NCBI GenBank assembly: GCA_913043285.1
Contig: CAJWML010000001.1
Span: 248,001-312,000 of the forward strand
Length of the DNA stretch: 64,000 nucleotides
Direction: 5' to 3'
DNA from: CAKZNE01 sp002695025
GTDB lineage: Bacteria; Bacteroidota; Bacteroidia; Flavobacteriales; Schleiferiaceae
The first letter of the stretch is position 1, and the number at the start of each line of letters is the position of its first letter. A model generated the notes under the pieces. The model was not told where the DNA came from, made no database searches, and was given only the letters and a program-made list of their open reading frames with translations. Shown here piece by piece: positions 18,322-27,511 of the stretch. The position numbers and the translations under genes were made by a program.

Positions 18322-20595
18322 ATGAAAAAGTTTTTTTCCTTGTTGCTGGCCTTTATGCTGGCATTGCCTCTTTTTGCCAATGAAGGAATGTGGCTTCCTT
18401 TATTGTTGAACCGCAATTTTGCGGAAATGCAAAAACTGGGGCTCCAATTAACACCTGAAGAGCTGTATTCTGTTAACAACTCCAGCCTTAAGGATGCCAT
18501 CGTATCCTTTGGAGGTTTTTGTACCGGAGAGATCATTTCTCCCAACGGACTTATCCTTACCAACCACCACTGCGGTTACAGTTCCATTCAAAGCCACTCT
18601 TCTGTAGAGAATGATTACCTATCGGATGGCTTCTGGGCCCATTCCTACAGTGAAGAAAAACCCAACGAAGGCTTATTTGTGCGCTTCCTGGTGCGCATGG
18701 AAGATGTTTCCGAACGCGTAAATACCGAGCTTACTGCGGAAATGACCGAGTCCGAGCGTGACGCCAAGATAGCGGAGATCAGCAAACAGATCGCTGATGA
18801 GGCAGCAACTGAAGAAAATGGTTACGAAGCCAACGTAAAGAGCTTTTACCACGGTAATGAATTCTACCTTTTTGTATATGAGCGTTACAATGATGTACGC
18901 TTAGTAGGGGCTCCCCCCAGCTCCATCGGTAAATTTGGTGGGGATACTGACAACTGGATGTGGCCACGCCATACCGGTGACTTCTCTCTTTTCCGCGTAT
19001 ACACTGCACCTGATGGATCACCAGCGGATTACTCAGAAGAGAATATCCCCATGAAGCCCAAACATTACCTTCCGGTTTCACTGGATGGTGTTAAGGAAGG
19101 TGATTTTACCATGATATTCGGGTACCCCGGCAGCACCGACCGTTACCTGAGCAGCTACGGTGTAAAGCAAGCCATTGACAAGTATAACCCTACCGTAGTG
19201 AAGATCCGCGACCGCAAGCTGGAGATCATGAAAAAATACATGGATGCCGATCCCGCTACCCGTATTGCCTACTCCTCAAAATATGCACAAACCTCCAACT
19301 ACTGGAAATACTATATCGGCCAGACGGAGCAATTGAAAAACAATAAAGTTTGGGCCAAGAAAAGGGTTATTGAAGACGATTTTTCCAAATGGGTAAGTGC
19401 TGATCCTGCCCGCCAGAAAAAATACGGGGAAACCCTTAACCTTCTGGAAGATGCCTACCAGGCCTCCGATAAATATGTAGTGGGTAACGTATACGTTCTG
19501 GAAGCTGGACTTTTGGGTTCAGACCTTACTCTCTTCGCTTTCCGTTTTGACCGGTTGATGCAAGGTGCTTTTGCTACCCGTGAGCAAATGGAACAAAAAC
19601 TGGATGAGGCTGAAAATGATGAGGAGCGCAAACAGATCAAAGAAGAGTTTGAAGGCCGTGTCAACGCCATTATGGCTAACCTCAACGCCCAGGTAGAAGA
19701 ACACTTTGCGGGTTATAATAAGGACATGGACCGCGAGCGTTTTGCGGCACTTTTCCAAATGTACTATGACAATGTGCCCAAAGACCAGCAACCGGAATTC
19801 TTCCGCATAGTAGAAGATAAGTACGATGGTAATTTCTACGAATTTGCTGAAAAGGTATACGATGACTCCTTCCTGGCTTCTAAAGAGGAAGTGCTGGAAT
19901 ACCTGGAAAAACCTAAGGAGAAAACCCTGAAAAAAGATTATGCCGCCATGGCCGGTCGCCAGCTGTACAATATGTACCGCAACAGCGCGGAGGCCCATGC
20001 GGAAACCGATGCCAAAATGGAAAAAGGTTACCGTCTGCTTACAGCCGGTTTACGCGCCATGAACCCGGATCACAACTACTCTCCCGATGCCAATAGTACC
20101 ATGCGTATGACCTACGGCACCGTGGGAAGCTACTACCCTCGTGACGGTGTATTCTATAATTACTACACCACGGCTGAAGGCATCCTTCAGAAGGAAAATG
20201 AGGATGACATGGAGTTTGTAGTCCCCAGCCAACTGATCTCCAAGATCGAAGAGGGTAACTACGGACGTTATGCCAATTCCGAAGGCGAATTGCCAGTATG
20301 CTTTATCAGCAATAATGACATTACCGGTGGTAACTCCGGAAGCCCGGTGATCAATGGTAAAGGTGAACTGATCGGCTGTGCATTTGACGGCAACTGGGAA
20401 GCTATGAGCGGTGACATCTTCTTTGAGAAGAACCTGCAGCGCACCATCTCGGTAGACGCCCGCTACATTCTTTTTGTAATCGACAAATACGCAGGTGCCA
20501 AAAACCTGGTGGATGAAATGACCCTGGTTAAAAGTGATGAGGCACCGGTAGTGGAAAAGGACATGCCCCGCGAAGCGCAGGAAGTGATGAACTAA
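18322..20595 (+). CDS. S46-family dipeptidyl-peptidase, DPP7-like
   Basis: A secreted serine exopeptidase that removes dipeptides from peptide N-termini in the periplasm, part of protein use in Bacteroidota. From the ATG at 18322 (757 residues) it has a signal peptide KKFFSLLLAFMLALPLFA. The chymotrypsin-like fold holds catalytic His in LTNHHCGYSSIQ and Ser in TGGNSGSPVING. The specificity segment reads CAFDGNWEAMSG, with Gly where DPP11 has Arg, suggesting the DPP7 preference for hydrophobic P1 residues rather than Asp/Glu. The upstream GTG at 18241 would put 27 residues before the signal peptide. A near-consensus -7 element (TATTATTG, 18287-18294) lies between the two, supporting the later start. 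A terminator follows. Confidence 0.92.
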   Translation: MKKFFSLLLAFMLALPLFANEGMWLPLLLNRNFAEMQKLGLQLTPEELYSVNNSSLKDAIVSFGGFCTGEIISPNGLILTNHHCGYSSIQSHSSVENDYLSDGFWAHSYSEEKPNEGLFVRFLVRMEDVSERVNTELTAEMTESERDAKIAEISKQIADEAATEENGYEANVKSFYHGNEFYLFVYERYNDVRLVGAPPSSIGKFGGDTDNWMWPRHTGDFSLFRVYTAPDGSPADYSEENIPMKPKHYLPVSLDGVKEGDFTMIFGYPGSTDRYLSSYGVKQAIDKYNPTVVKIRDRKLEIMKKYMDADPATRIAYSSKYAQTSNYWKYYIGQTEQLKNNKVWAKKRVIEDDFSKWVSADPARQKKYGETLNLLEDAYQASDKYVVGNVYVLEAGLLGSDLTLFAFRFDRLMQGAFATREQMEQKLDEAENDEERKQIKEEFEGRVNAIMANLNAQVEEHFAGYNKDMDRERFAALFQMYYDNVPKDQQPEFFRIVEDKYDGNFYEFAEKVYDDSFLASKEEVLEYLEKPKEKTLKKDYAAMAGRQLYNMYRNSAEAHAETDAKMEKGYRLLTAGLRAMNPDHNYSPDANSTMRMTYGTVGSYYPRDGVFYNYYTTAEGILQKENEDDMEFVVPSQLISKIEEGNYGRYANSEGELPVCFISNNDITGGNSGSPVINGKGELIGCAFDGNWEAMSGDIFFEKNLQRTISVDARYILFVIDKYAGAKNLVDEMTLVKSDEAPVVEKDMPREAQEVMN

Positions 20596-20615
20596 ACCAC
20601 ACCTTTTAATATTTA

Positions 20616-20645
20616 AAAACCCCGGTCACATGCCGGGGTTTTTTA
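20616..20645 (+). terminator. Rho-independent terminator after the S46 peptidase gene
   Basis: AACCCCGG and CCGGGGTT form a stem around TCACATG, followed by a T run; it starts about 20 bases after the stop codon. Confidence 0.85.
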
Positions 20646-20667
20646 TGTTAGCTGCTTCCGTACTTTT

Positions 20668-20675
20668 TATTTTTG
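20668..20675 (+). promoter_or_regulatory. Candidate -7 element for pdeM
   Basis: TATTTTTG fits TAnnTTTG and lies 18 bases before the ATG at 20694. It overlaps the upstream TTG at 20673, which therefore is unlikely to be the start. Confidence 0.4.
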
Positions 20676-20693
20676 TGGAAATTGAAAAGACCC

Positions 20694-21341
20694 ATGCCCG
20701 GCACACTTGAGTTTTTATGGAAGGGGGAACAACTGTTCCTGTTACCGGACCGATGTATCCATTGGCCCGGTGAGGAAGCACTGCTGATTGCCGACACCCA
20801 TTTAGGCAAGATCACACATTTTCGAAAGTCGGGAATTGCCGTACCGGATGGTGCCGCCTTCCGGAACCTGCAGCGCCTGGAGGACCTGCTGCAAACCTAT
20901 TCCCCGCAAACGGTTTACTTTTTAGGAGACCTCTTTCACTCCGAATTAAATACGGAGTGGCTGGCTTTTAAAGCTCTTTTAAAACGCTATACCGCTATCC
21001 GCTTTGTACTGATACAGGGCAACCACGACATTTTACATGAGTTGAGCTATGCTAACCTGAAGTTCGAAGTATATAACCAGCCCCTGAATGTTGGACCCTT
21101 TACCCTCTCTCACGAACCGTTGGAACATTGCTCAGGCTATAATTTATGCGGACATCTACACCCGGGGGTACGCCTGTTGGGTACCGCCCGGCAAAGTCTG
21201 CGGCTGCCCTGTTTCTACTTTGGGGAGAAAGGCGGTATTTTACCGGCCTTCGGAGAGTTTACCGGGCTCTACATTCTTCAACCCAAAAAGAAGGACCAGG
21301 TGTTTATCATTGCCGGTGCCAAAGTGATGAAGGCTGCCTAG
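20694..21341 (+). CDS. pdeM: Ligase-associated metallophosphoesterase PdeM
   Basis: The 215-residue calcineurin-like phosphoesterase belongs to the ligase-associated DNA damage response set. Metal-binding motifs appear in order: DTHLGK (D-x-H, near residue 37), FLGDLFHSE (GD), IQGNHDIL (GNHD), LSHEPLE and CGHLHPG (GHxH). Family members have metal-dependent phosphodiesterase/endonuclease activity and usually sit beside the DNA ligase, an exonuclease and an Lhr-like helicase. Here only the ligase is near, 5.1 kb upstream. The ATG at 20694 is preferred over the TTG at 20673 because of the promoter element between them. It is convergent with the haem/FG-GAP lipoprotein gene, the stops being two bases apart. 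Confidence 0.9.
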   Translation: MPGTLEFLWKGEQLFLLPDRCIHWPGEEALLIADTHLGKITHFRKSGIAVPDGAAFRNLQRLEDLLQTYSPQTVYFLGDLFHSELNTEWLAFKALLKRYTAIRFVLIQGNHDILHELSYANLKFEVYNQPLNVGPFTLSHEPLEHCSGYNLCGHLHPGVRLLGTARQSLRLPCFYFGEKGGILPAFGEFTGLYILQPKKKDQVFIIAGAKVMKAA

Positions 21342-21343
21342 AA

Positions 21344-22888
21344 CTATTTAGTCTTATTCTCCAGGATTACGTAGGGAATACCTTGTTCCGCCCATTTTTC
21401 CACCAGTCCCATGGGTGGTACCACCTCAAAAGCCAGTGATCCCAATATGAGATCATCATCACCATCACCATCGTAATCTGCAGCGTCCATCACTATCCAA
21501 CGTCCGGGAAGCGCTTCTTTAAAAGTATTCGGGGTGGCAAAATCCAATCCTCCCTTATTCTCCAGATACATAAAATCAAGGGCGGGTGTTTGCGTAAAAT
21601 CCGGGAAGAAAGATATGGCAGCTAGGTCACGATCACCATCGTGGTCAAAATCACGGGCCACGGCAGCATAAGCCCCGTTCATAGGCTGAAAAAAGCCTTG
21701 CTCAAAATGGTTGTCTCCTTGATTAATATATATATATATACCGTGATACGGTTTCAATACCGGGCTGAAATCAGCATTATCACCTGCCGTATAAATAATA
21801 TCGAGATCCCCGTCATTTTCCCAGTCCAGCAAGCTGAAAAAGCTGGAACCGTGCGAGGGGCTGAACTGCAAAATACGCTGGGGCGTAAACTGCCCATCAC
21901 CCCTACCGTAAAAAATATCGATCCCTTCATTACCCTGCCCGAATAAAGCCACCACATCCTCAATACCATCCTTATTCATATCGCGCACATAAGCTTTGGT
22001 TGCTCCCGCCCAGGCCGAGATAATATGTTTCTCATAATTTCCATCTCCCTGGTTCCGGAACCAGGAAAGCCCCCCGGTCCATTTACCGAATTCGCATACT
22101 ACCACATCCTCCAGCCCATCTTTATCCAGGTCGGCCAATTGAAAGTGTACCGGTCTTTGCAAATCCTTTATTGGGATCTCCACCCCGGAGGTTCCGTCTT
22201 TCGGCAGACTTAGGATCATGCCGGTTGGAGCATCGGTTGGCGAAAAGGATCCCATTACGGCCACCCATAATTTATGGTCAGTCTCTTCCAGCCACACCGC
22301 TCCCTCTTTTACTTTGGCCGCGTTTAAAACCTGACCGTGCGAGTCCAGTTTAAGAATGCTTTGGGTATGGGCATCACCGATGTAGATTTCTTTGGATGAC
22401 ATTTTTACGAGGGTAGTACTGGGTGGAGAAAGGCGGCCGGCCGGTTCCCTCACCTCGAACATTTCTCCAAGGCTTCTATTAACTTCTGGAAGAGAGGGTT
22501 GTGGCAATTTTTCCGGTGCATTCTCCAGGTAAAATTGCTTTATTTCTTCCCAGGTACTGAGTTTGATAACCGGGTCTTTGGGAAAAACGGCTGCGGTGCG
22601 GACACGCTCCCCGCCTGGTCCTTTTTCAAACAAAGTTTCGCGAACCGAATCATTGGGATAGATCCCCAACATATAGCCCATCCGTGGCAAAACATGATCT
22701 TGCCAACTGCCTAGGTCCAGAAGTGCAGGCTCAGGATACGCGTGGCAGGTAGCACAATATACTTTGGCCAGTTTTTCACCACCGGAAACAGGTTTGACAG
22801 CTGTTTTCTGAGCTTCATGGCCCTTTTGGTGGCAACCTAAAATGATTGCCAGCAGTGAAAAGGCGAGGATACTGATCTTGTTTTTCAT
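21344..22888 (-). CDS. Lipoprotein with cytochrome c motif and FG-GAP/VCBS repeats
   Basis: The 514-residue protein has a lipoprotein signal (lipobox near IILGC at about residue 19). A haem-binding YCATCHAYPEP (CxxCH, about 49-53) sits in a short cytochrome-c-like domain. A beta-propeller made of FG-GAP/VCBS repeats follows, with calcium-binding loops DLDKDGLEDVVV, DMNKDGIEDVVA, DWENDGDLDIIY, DFDHDGDRDLAA and DYDGDGDDDLIL. It is probably an outer-membrane-anchored electron-transfer or binding protein. It precedes the BamA-like barrel gene in sequence but is transcribed after it on the same strand, 62 bases apart. A short (AT)n run at 21725-21740 encodes part of GIYIYINQ. Exact role unknown. 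Confidence 0.75.
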   Translation of the reverse strand: MKNKISILAFSLLAIILGCHQKGHEAQKTAVKPVSGGEKLAKVYCATCHAYPEPALLDLGSWQDHVLPRMGYMLGIYPNDSVRETLFEKGPGGERVRTAAVFPKDPVIKLSTWEEIKQFYLENAPEKLPQPSLPEVNRSLGEMFEVREPAGRLSPPSTTLVKMSSKEIYIGDAHTQSILKLDSHGQVLNAAKVKEGAVWLEETDHKLWVAVMGSFSPTDAPTGMILSLPKDGTSGVEIPIKDLQRPVHFQLADLDKDGLEDVVVCEFGKWTGGLSWFRNQGDGNYEKHIISAWAGATKAYVRDMNKDGIEDVVALFGQGNEGIDIFYGRGDGQFTPQRILQFSPSHGSSFFSLLDWENDGDLDIIYTAGDNADFSPVLKPYHGIYIYINQGDNHFEQGFFQPMNGAYAAVARDFDHDGDRDLAAISFFPDFTQTPALDFMYLENKGGLDFATPNTFKEALPGRWIVMDAADYDGDGDDDLILGSLAFEVVPPMGLVEKWAEQGIPYVILENKTK

Positions 22889-22950
22889 AAAGCTTAATAA
22901 CCCGCATAATTACTACACAGACCTCAATTCTGTTTTATGGGAATATTAAA

Positions 22951-24024
22951 TCAGAAGGCCTCTCCGAAAGCCACATAAAAACCGTTTTGTCCATTGGATG
23001 CCACCGCATAATCAAAACGCAGGCTAATGTTGCTTTCCCTATCCACTAAAAAGCGAAATCCCGCACCCGCATTGTATTTAAGCTCTGCTATGGAGATCTT
23101 ATCCAGAGAGGGATGCGCATCAGATATACCTCCAAAGGCGGTAAACCCTATTCGCCAGAAAGCCATCCATCGCAATTCGGTTTGTAAAGTAGTTAGCATC
23201 CGGTCCCTGAAGCGCCCCAGGTAGATTCCACGCACCACCTGGTCACCACCCAGCAGTGCCCTATCAAAAAAGGGTGGTGCATCGCCAAAGTTCCAATCGG
23301 CATACAGGCGGTTGGCCCACAGTAATTTTTTATCACCGATGTAGACCCTTTGATCCGGTTGGAACTTTAGGTAGGTACTTCTGGATGTGGTATTCAGGGA
23401 AAAGCGCCATGAACTCAGGTAACCCTCCGTTGGGGTTAATAAATTATTGCGCAGGTCTTTGCGCAACTCCAGGCCCCCTCCCCATACCGTGAAAGGCGAA
23501 AGCTGAATGAACGAAGCACTGTCACCATCCAGGTAGTTGATATTGCTGTACGACTGGAAACGCAACATTGGGCCTATAAAGAGTTTTTCACGCACCTGAT
23601 ACAAAGCGTTTACTGCTATTTGTACACGGTTGCTGTTGTATTGCACCTCATCGGCATCACGGGAATCCCGACCGTAGCCGTAAAAAAGGTCGGGAAAACG
23701 CGAAAAGCGAAAACTGGATTCCGAAAACCATCTTTCCCCGGGACTGAAATAATTCCAGCCCACCTCAAAGATCACCTGGTTCTTGAGACTGTAATTGAAC
23801 TCCGCTTTGGCATTGGACTCACGTGTATTGGTGTCTGGAGTACTCCTGAAGGTGGCCAGGGCCACCGCCCCGAAGTAAGTTCCTGTTTCCGGACTATGCC
23901 CAATAGCCGGTAAAGGATAGACCTTGAAATTGCAGCCGGTGGAATCTTGTCCCTCATCCTGCGCATAGCACGAAAAGCTGAGCAGCAAGGCCATGCTCAG
24001 CAAAAGGTTTTGGTATTGGTTCAT
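22951..24024 (-). CDS. BamA/TamA-like outer-membrane barrel (surface antigen D15 domain)
   Basis: The 357-residue protein has a signal peptide (MNQYQNLLLSMALLLSFSCYAQ) and a 16-strand-type barrel. It lacks POTRA domains, so it is a barrel-only member of the Omp85 family. Family-like features are the early YPLPAIGHSPETGTYFG, GGLELRKDLRNNLLTPTEGYLSS, GGDQVVRGIYLGRFRD (the VRGF/Y-type lid-lock motif) and a last strand ending GFYVAFGEAF with aromatic Phe at the C-terminus. It could insert or export a partner. The haem/FG-GAP lipoprotein encoded just downstream is a candidate, by location only. Confidence 0.75.
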   Translation of the reverse strand: MNQYQNLLLSMALLLSFSCYAQDEGQDSTGCNFKVYPLPAIGHSPETGTYFGAVALATFRSTPDTNTRESNAKAEFNYSLKNQVIFEVGWNYFSPGERWFSESSFRFSRFPDLFYGYGRDSRDADEVQYNSNRVQIAVNALYQVREKLFIGPMLRFQSYSNINYLDGDSASFIQLSPFTVWGGGLELRKDLRNNLLTPTEGYLSSWRFSLNTTSRSTYLKFQPDQRVYIGDKKLLWANRLYADWNFGDAPPFFDRALLGGDQVVRGIYLGRFRDRMLTTLQTELRWMAFWRIGFTAFGGISDAHPSLDKISIAELKYNAGAGFRFLVDRESNISLRFDYAVASNGQNGFYVAFGEAF

Positions 24025-24067
24025 ACCGTAAAATTACAATGCCCTGGGGTATCCTGAAATCAGGATC

Positions 24068-24955
24068 TTAAACAAAATACTTCAAGCTGTGAATAAGCTG
24101 TTGGGCATAACTTCCACCAAAGAGGTTTACATGAACCAGTAAAGGGTACATATTGCACAGGTCCGTACGTCTTTGCCAACCCTCCATCAACGGATATTGT
24201 TGGTGGTAGTAATAGAACACTTCTTTATGGAAGCCACCGAAAAGATGCATCATAGCAATATCCATTTCGCGGTGACCATAATACACAGCCGGATCAATAA
24301 GCACAGGCTCTCCCTTGGTACTCGTGAGGTAATTGCCTCCCCACAGATCCCCATGCACCAAAGCGGGCTTTTCCTCGGGGAAAATAATGTCTAACTTTTC
24401 AAACAAACGCTGCATTTCCCTACGCTGAGAGCTGTGAAAATAGCCTGCATTAAAGGCCTTTTCGAATTGGGGTTCCAGGCGTTCTTCCACAAAGAATTCC
24501 GCCCAACTGTTCGTGGGGCGATTCGCCTGATGAAGGCTGCCGATATAGTTATCATGGTCCAGCCCGAAATACGGTCCTTTTACAGCATGTAAGGCCGCCA
24601 GTTGACTACCAAACCTTTCGGTAAAATCCGAGTCGGGGGTAGCGCTCTCAATAAATTCCAAAACCAGGAATGCTTCCTCTGCCACTTCTCCCCACCAGAT
24701 GACCTTAGGCAGGCGAATGACTCCAGGACGGGCCAGAAGCTCTATGCCGGAAGCTTCTTTCTCAAACATAGCCGGAAATTTACGGGCATGATTTTTTTTC
24801 AGGAAAAGCGGCCCAACATCCGTATCCAGCCGGTATGCTTCGTTGATGTCGCCCCCGGAAACGGGAACTGCCTTGTGAATAGTTTGTAACCCTTCAACCA
24901 AAGGCTGAAGTTGCTCAAGAAGATAGCTGTATATATTTGGGCTCAGGGCGCTCAT
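24068..24955 (-). CDS. Fructosamine-kinase family protein
   Basis: The roughly 295-residue kinase of the aminoglycoside-phosphotransferase-like fold phosphorylates ketosamines on glycated proteins or free sugars in known relatives. Motifs: SGGDINEAYRLDTDVGPLFLKKN (nucleotide loop and Lys), EFIESATP hinge, catalytic VHGDLWGGNYL and metal-binding LIDPAVYYGHREMDIAM. It overlaps the 3' end of the hybrid sensor kinase gene by about 40 bases and is transcribed after it, implying translational coupling. I use the third Met (24955); the farthest start is 24967. No regulatory link to the kinase is evident beyond the overlap. Confidence 0.88.
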   Translation of the reverse strand: MSALSPNIYSYLLEQLQPLVEGLQTIHKAVPVSGGDINEAYRLDTDVGPLFLKKNHARKFPAMFEKEASGIELLARPGVIRLPKVIWWGEVAEEAFLVLEFIESATPDSDFTERFGSQLAALHAVKGPYFGLDHDNYIGSLHQANRPTNSWAEFFVEERLEPQFEKAFNAGYFHSSQRREMQRLFEKLDIIFPEEKPALVHGDLWGGNYLTSTKGEPVLIDPAVYYGHREMDIAMMHLFGGFHKEVFYYYHQQYPLMEGWQRRTDLCNMYPLLVHVNLFGGSYAQQLIHSLKYFV

Positions 24956-27341
24956 CGATGTCATCAAAATACTTTCTCAAACTCTGCCATTTCAGGATTC
25001 CTTCCTTCAGGTCTCCTGCTTTAATGGGTTTTGTGATGAAATCGTTCATACCTGCCTCAAAGCATTTCTTTTTATCCGATATGGTAGCGTTGGCTGTTAC
25101 GGCAATAATAATGGGGCGTAATTCAATATCACGCACTATCCTTCGGGTAGCTTCAATACCATCCATTTCGGGCATTTGAACATCCATCAGGATGATATGG
25201 TAATGATTTTCACGGGCTTTTTCCCAAGCCTCACGACCATTGGCGGCAATGTCAATATCCAGGCCCATGGTCTTCATCATCATGCTGAGCAGCTTTTGGT
25301 TTACCGGATTATCCTCAGCGTATAATATCCTGAGCTTGGGATCTATTTCGGTAGGGCGATATACTTTGCGCGGTACTACTACTTCTTTTTTAACCTCGGT
25401 TTTTTCAAGTTTAATACTGAAGGTAACCCTGGTACCCTTACCCACTTCACTTTCCATATTCACCTCGCCTCCCATAAGGCCCACCATCTGGCGAACCACG
25501 GCCAGTCCAAGCCCGGCACCTCCAAATTTGCGACTGTTCTCGGAATTGGCTTGGGAGAAGATGGAGAACAGTTTATTCTGGGTGTTCTCTGCTATTCCAA
25601 TACCAGTATCTTCTACTACAAAGCGTAGTTCAATATTCCTGTCCTGTTCACTTAAAACACCTACCTGCAACCTTACAGAACCTTCTTCGGTAAATTTAAA
25701 AGCATTGCTCAACAGGTGCATCAATATCTGTTTCAGACGTATGGAATCGCCCAACAAATCATCCGGAACATCAGAATCCACTTCTTGTATGAAATCAACT
25801 TTTACCCTACGCTCTTTTAAAGCAAGGTTATAAGAGCCCTGTATGCATTCCCTAACGTTCAGCGGCTGTTTCTCCAATACAAATTTGCCGGATTCGATAT
25901 CGGTAATACTCAGGATGTCCATGATAATGGATAATAGCGACTCCCCGTTTTTCTTAATGGTACTCACCTTTTCGCGCTGATCCTCCTTAAGACCGGAACT
26001 TTCAAGAAAATCGGTCATACCCAGAATAGCGTTCATAGGAGTACGGAGCTCATGGCTCATGGTATTCAGGAACTGGTCTTTGGATCGGGCTGCAATCTGT
26101 GCAGCCGCGTTGGTTTCACGGAAGTTCCGCCCAAAGCGAATAGTCATAGCTATAGCCTGGCTACAGATAAAGATCACATAACCTGCCGTGGTAAGCATGA
26201 GGTTTTCCTGGATGACATGATAGTAACCCAGTATTTTCTGAGCCACCACTACAGCCAGCATAAGCCCTCCCACCAGGGTTACATAGGTGGTTTTATGGCG
26301 AAGGTTCAGGTTCACCAGGTACATCGCACCTACACCTACCATGCTTATTCCCAAAAATGCCAGGTAAGGATCCATAAAGGCGGTGAAGATCTCGGTGGGA
26401 ATGAAGAGTGTTAATAAAGCCAGCAAACCACTGATACCCGCCATAATGTGGAATACGATCAGCTTTACGCGGGGTTGTATCAGGTTGCGGATAAAATAAA
26501 CATAGAAGATCACACTGGCATACAGGGAGATATATTCCATCCGCAGGGTAATGGCCCAGGGAACGTTCCACACCCGCAGTGCCGCATGAATTACATATTC
26601 TTCCGTTCCCAGGAAACGGTACATATAGGCTCCGCAGAACAGGAAAAAGAAAAGGCCGGTATAATCCGTTGGGTTGAACCAGTAAAAGCCGAAAGCCAGA
26701 GCACCCGCAATAAGTAAACAACCCGCCAGGAAGAGTATACTACTGATCTTGAAATTACGCCAGTAATTGATCTCATCACTGGTACCCAGCATGATCTCAC
26801 CGGTAGCGCCTCCTTTGTGGTGTTGGAAGTTACTGAGGTGGAGCACCAATTCATTTTCCCCGGGATGCAGGTTAATTACCTTGGAAGAAGGCCTCCAATA
26901 GGGGATGCTGGTTTCAGGTGAGGCACCTACAAGACCGTTACCTTCAAAACCTTCTCCGTTCACGTACAGGTCATACGCACTGTAAACCTCCGGCATGTAG
27001 AGGGAGAGCGAGGGGAGTTTATCGCCACAGATGATTTTAAGACGCATGGTAGCATAGCCGAAACTATGTGCCTGCTCATCCGTTTGCGGAAGATCAGACC
27101 ATGCCGTCATATAATTGATGTAATCCGGGGTGCCCTTAAAGTTTTCGTTGTCCAGGGTCTGGGCACTGTAAATACGATTCCAGTAAAATTCCCATTCTCC
27201 CGAAAGTGGGATCATACTGTGTTCGGCAAAATTCAGTTCTCTAAGGTCCAGCACACCACGATGCGCCACCGGCTGCCCCATCAGCACACCGAACAAGGAA
27301 CCTAATAAGATGAATATATACGTAAAGCTTTGCCTCACCAC
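24915..27341 (-). CDS. 7TM-DISM hybrid sensor histidine kinase / response regulator
   Basis: The 808-residue protein has a signal peptide, then an extracellular beta-rich sensory domain of the DISMED type (about 25-190, ending HLSNFQHHKGGATGEI). Seven membrane helices follow (about 195-385), then a HisKA dimerisation domain with phospho-acceptor His near 427 in NTMSHELRTPMNAILG. HATPase_c shows SNAFKFTEEG, EDTGIGIAE and FGGAGLGLAVV. The C-terminal receiver has ILYAEDNPVNQ, phospho-acceptor Asp near 719 in ILMDVQMPEMDG and FITKPIK. No HPt domain is present, so phosphorelay would need a separate HPt partner. The ligand is unknown; DISMED domains are thought to bind carbohydrates. Confidence 0.92.
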   Translation of the reverse strand: MVRQSFTYIFILLGSLFGVLMGQPVAHRGVLDLRELNFAEHSMIPLSGEWEFYWNRIYSAQTLDNENFKGTPDYINYMTAWSDLPQTDEQAHSFGYATMRLKIICGDKLPSLSLYMPEVYSAYDLYVNGEGFEGNGLVGASPETSIPYWRPSSKVINLHPGENELVLHLSNFQHHKGGATGEIMLGTSDEINYWRNFKISSILFLAGCLLIAGALAFGFYWFNPTDYTGLFFFLFCGAYMYRFLGTEEYVIHAALRVWNVPWAITLRMEYISLYASVIFYVYFIRNLIQPRVKLIVFHIMAGISGLLALLTLFIPTEIFTAFMDPYLAFLGISMVGVGAMYLVNLNLRHKTTYVTLVGGLMLAVVVAQKILGYYHVIQENLMLTTAGYVIFICSQAIAMTIRFGRNFRETNAAAQIAARSKDQFLNTMSHELRTPMNAILGMTDFLESSGLKEDQREKVSTIKKNGESLLSIIMDILSITDIESGKFVLEKQPLNVRECIQGSYNLALKERRVKVDFIQEVDSDVPDDLLGDSIRLKQILMHLLSNAFKFTEEGSVRLQVGVLSEQDRNIELRFVVEDTGIGIAENTQNKLFSIFSQANSENSRKFGGAGLGLAVVRQMVGLMGGEVNMESEVGKGTRVTFSIKLEKTEVKKEVVVPRKVYRPTEIDPKLRILYAEDNPVNQKLLSMMMKTMGLDIDIAANGREAWEKARENHYHIILMDVQMPEMDGIEATRRIVRDIELRPIIIAVTANATISDKKKCFEAGMNDFITKPIKAGDLKEGILKWQSLRKYFDDIDERPEPKYIQLSS

Positions 27342-27511
27342 CTAACCTGTTTTGAAGGACCAAATTAAAAAACAAGAATTACCCCATTCTTCCAAATATC
27401 TGGAAAACAGTACACTAAAATCCATCAAAAACTTCCTGTATTCCCATTTTTGGAATGAAAGTTTCTTAATCGATTTTACTTCAAATATATACTGTTGATC
27501 CTCCCCTTTCG

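Noticed and set aside
21725..21740. (AT)n microsatellite as a phase-variable switch
   Set aside because: Short, inside a conserved propeller domain where it encodes ordinary residues, with no sign of frame change.
24050..24066. Inverted repeat ATCCTGA-AA-TCAGGAT as a terminator after the fructosamine kinase gene
   Set aside because: No T run follows on either strand at the stem end, and the stem is short.
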